A DNA stretch of 64,000 nt from Gemmatimonadota bacterium (GTDB lineage Bacteria > Gemmatimonadota > Gemmatimonadetes > Longimicrobiales > Gaopeijiaceae), in contig JAJEBR010000112.1 in assembly GCA_022822445.1 (NCBI GenBank), positions 1 through 64,000 on the forward strand, written 5' to 3'. Position 1 is the first letter of the stretch. Every line of letters starts with the position of its first letter. The notes below the pieces were generated by a model that had not been told where the DNA came from, made no database searches, and saw nothing but the letters and a program-made list of their open reading frames with translations. Shown here in pieces: positions 63,578 to 64,000 of this stretch. The translations under genes were made by a program, and so were the position numbers.

Positions 63578-64000
63578 ATGAACGGCTTTTCGCAACAGCT
63601 GCAGTTCCTGCGCCCCGGGTGGACCGATCTGGTCGAGATCGCGATCGTCTTCATCCTGATCTACCGGATCCTGCTCCTGGTCCGGGAAACCCGGGCAATG
63701 CAGATGCTGCTGGGGGTGCTCCTGCTGGCGGGCCTCTATCTGATGGCGGTGGTCCTGGACTTCTCCCTGATCCGGGGCCTCCTCCAGGCCCTCCTGGAGT
63801 ACGGCGCAATTGCGGCGCTGGTGGTCTTCCAGCCCGAGATGCGCGCGGCGCTCGCCCGCCTCGGCCAGACCCCGCTCGTGCGGCTTCTCGGCCAGGCCCA
63901 GGAGACCCGCGTGATCGACCGGCTGGTCGAGGGTGTCGAACGGCTCAGCCTCCAGGGGGTCGGCGCCATCGTGGCGGTGCAGCGCGAGACTGGGCTGAAG
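63578..64000 (+). CDS. cdaA: CdaA-type diadenylate cyclase, 3' end missing
   Basis: Makes the second messenger c-di-AMP at the inner membrane. Only the first 141 codons are in the window. The membrane helices (FILIYRILLLV, LLGVLLLAGLYLM, ALLEYGAIAALVV) and the motifs LVVFQPEMRAALARLG and GAIVAVQRETGLK match the CdaA family. The catalytic DGA and RHRAA segments lie beyond the edge. ATG at 63578 is the likely start. It is divergent from exbB. Confidence 0.88.
   Translation, partial: MNGFSQQLQFLRPGWTDLVEIAIVFILIYRILLLVRETRAMQMLLGVLLLAGLYLMAVVLDFSLIRGLLQALLEYGAIAALVVFQPEMRAALARLGQTPLVRLLGQAQETRVIDRLVEGVERLSLQGVGAIVAVQRETGLK

Overview
This 64 kb window is GC-rich bacterial DNA with tightly packed genes that often overlap by 4 nt (ATGA, GTGA or TTGA junctions) and frequently use GTG or TTG starts. 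The gene mix suggests a Gemmatimonadota-type organism: S9 peptidases, six-bladed beta-propeller lipoproteins, paired DUF1552 and DUF1592-type heme proteins, a PurS/PurQ/small-PurL purine route, an IleS2-type isoleucyl-tRNA synthetase, and ExbB/ExbD/TonB beside a c-di-AMP cyclase. This placement is inferred from gene content only.

Layout: (1) 1-0.9 kb, the 3' part of a tyrosine recombinase. (2) 1.2-6.7 kb, trpCFBA on the minus strand, divergent from lexA, with trpD beyond lexA. (3) 6.7-18.2 kb, a plus-strand run truA-htrA-purB-purC-psd-pssA-purS-purQ-purL-purF, in which two phospholipid genes sit inside the purine genes. (4) 18.2-26.6 kb, exported proteins: an unknown lipoprotein, an S9 peptidase, two beta-propeller lipoproteins and a frameshifted DPP4-like peptidase. 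(5) 26.9-32.4 kb, a two-gene minus-strand module. It encodes a DUF4143-type AAA ATPase translationally coupled to a 1411-aa NACHT-like NTPase with a C-terminal PD-(D/E)XK-like site. Homologous direct repeats from a neighbouring short-chain dehydrogenase locus bracket it, one of them a decayed remnant. (6) 32.6-34.8 kb, the intact dehydrogenase and an M20 deacylase, divergent. (7) 34.8-39.9 kb, a minus-strand cluster of three small exported Cys-rich peptides (one of only 59 codons), two single-Cys thioredoxin-fold proteins, a beta-propeller, a polytopic membrane protein, and an ECF sigma/anti-sigma pair. (8) 40.1-52.3 kb, a tandem duplication of DUF1592-type heme protein / DUF1552 Tat protein / ankyrin protein. 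(9) 52.4-60.1 kb, an M28 peptidase remnant, a small membrane protein, an HEWAH metallopeptidase, rluD, ileS, purine nucleoside phosphorylase and yggS. (10) 60.2-64 kb, two tonB, two exbD, exbB and the start of cdaA.

The most unusual signal is a 38-bp intergenic element present six times (1085, 7545, 16584, 26852, 33438, 48257). It has fixed architecture (GTAAR, 5 nt, CATKACAT, 2 nt, KGTAATGT, 2 nt, ACWTNACA) and lies at gene junctions, usually supplying a start or stop codon. It could be a shared operator/promoter or a small dispersed mobile repeat. The other strong candidates for undescribed biology are the NACHT-nuclease/DUF4143 module and the Cys-rich peptide cluster.

All positions and motifs were read by eye. 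No database search or composition calculation was run.
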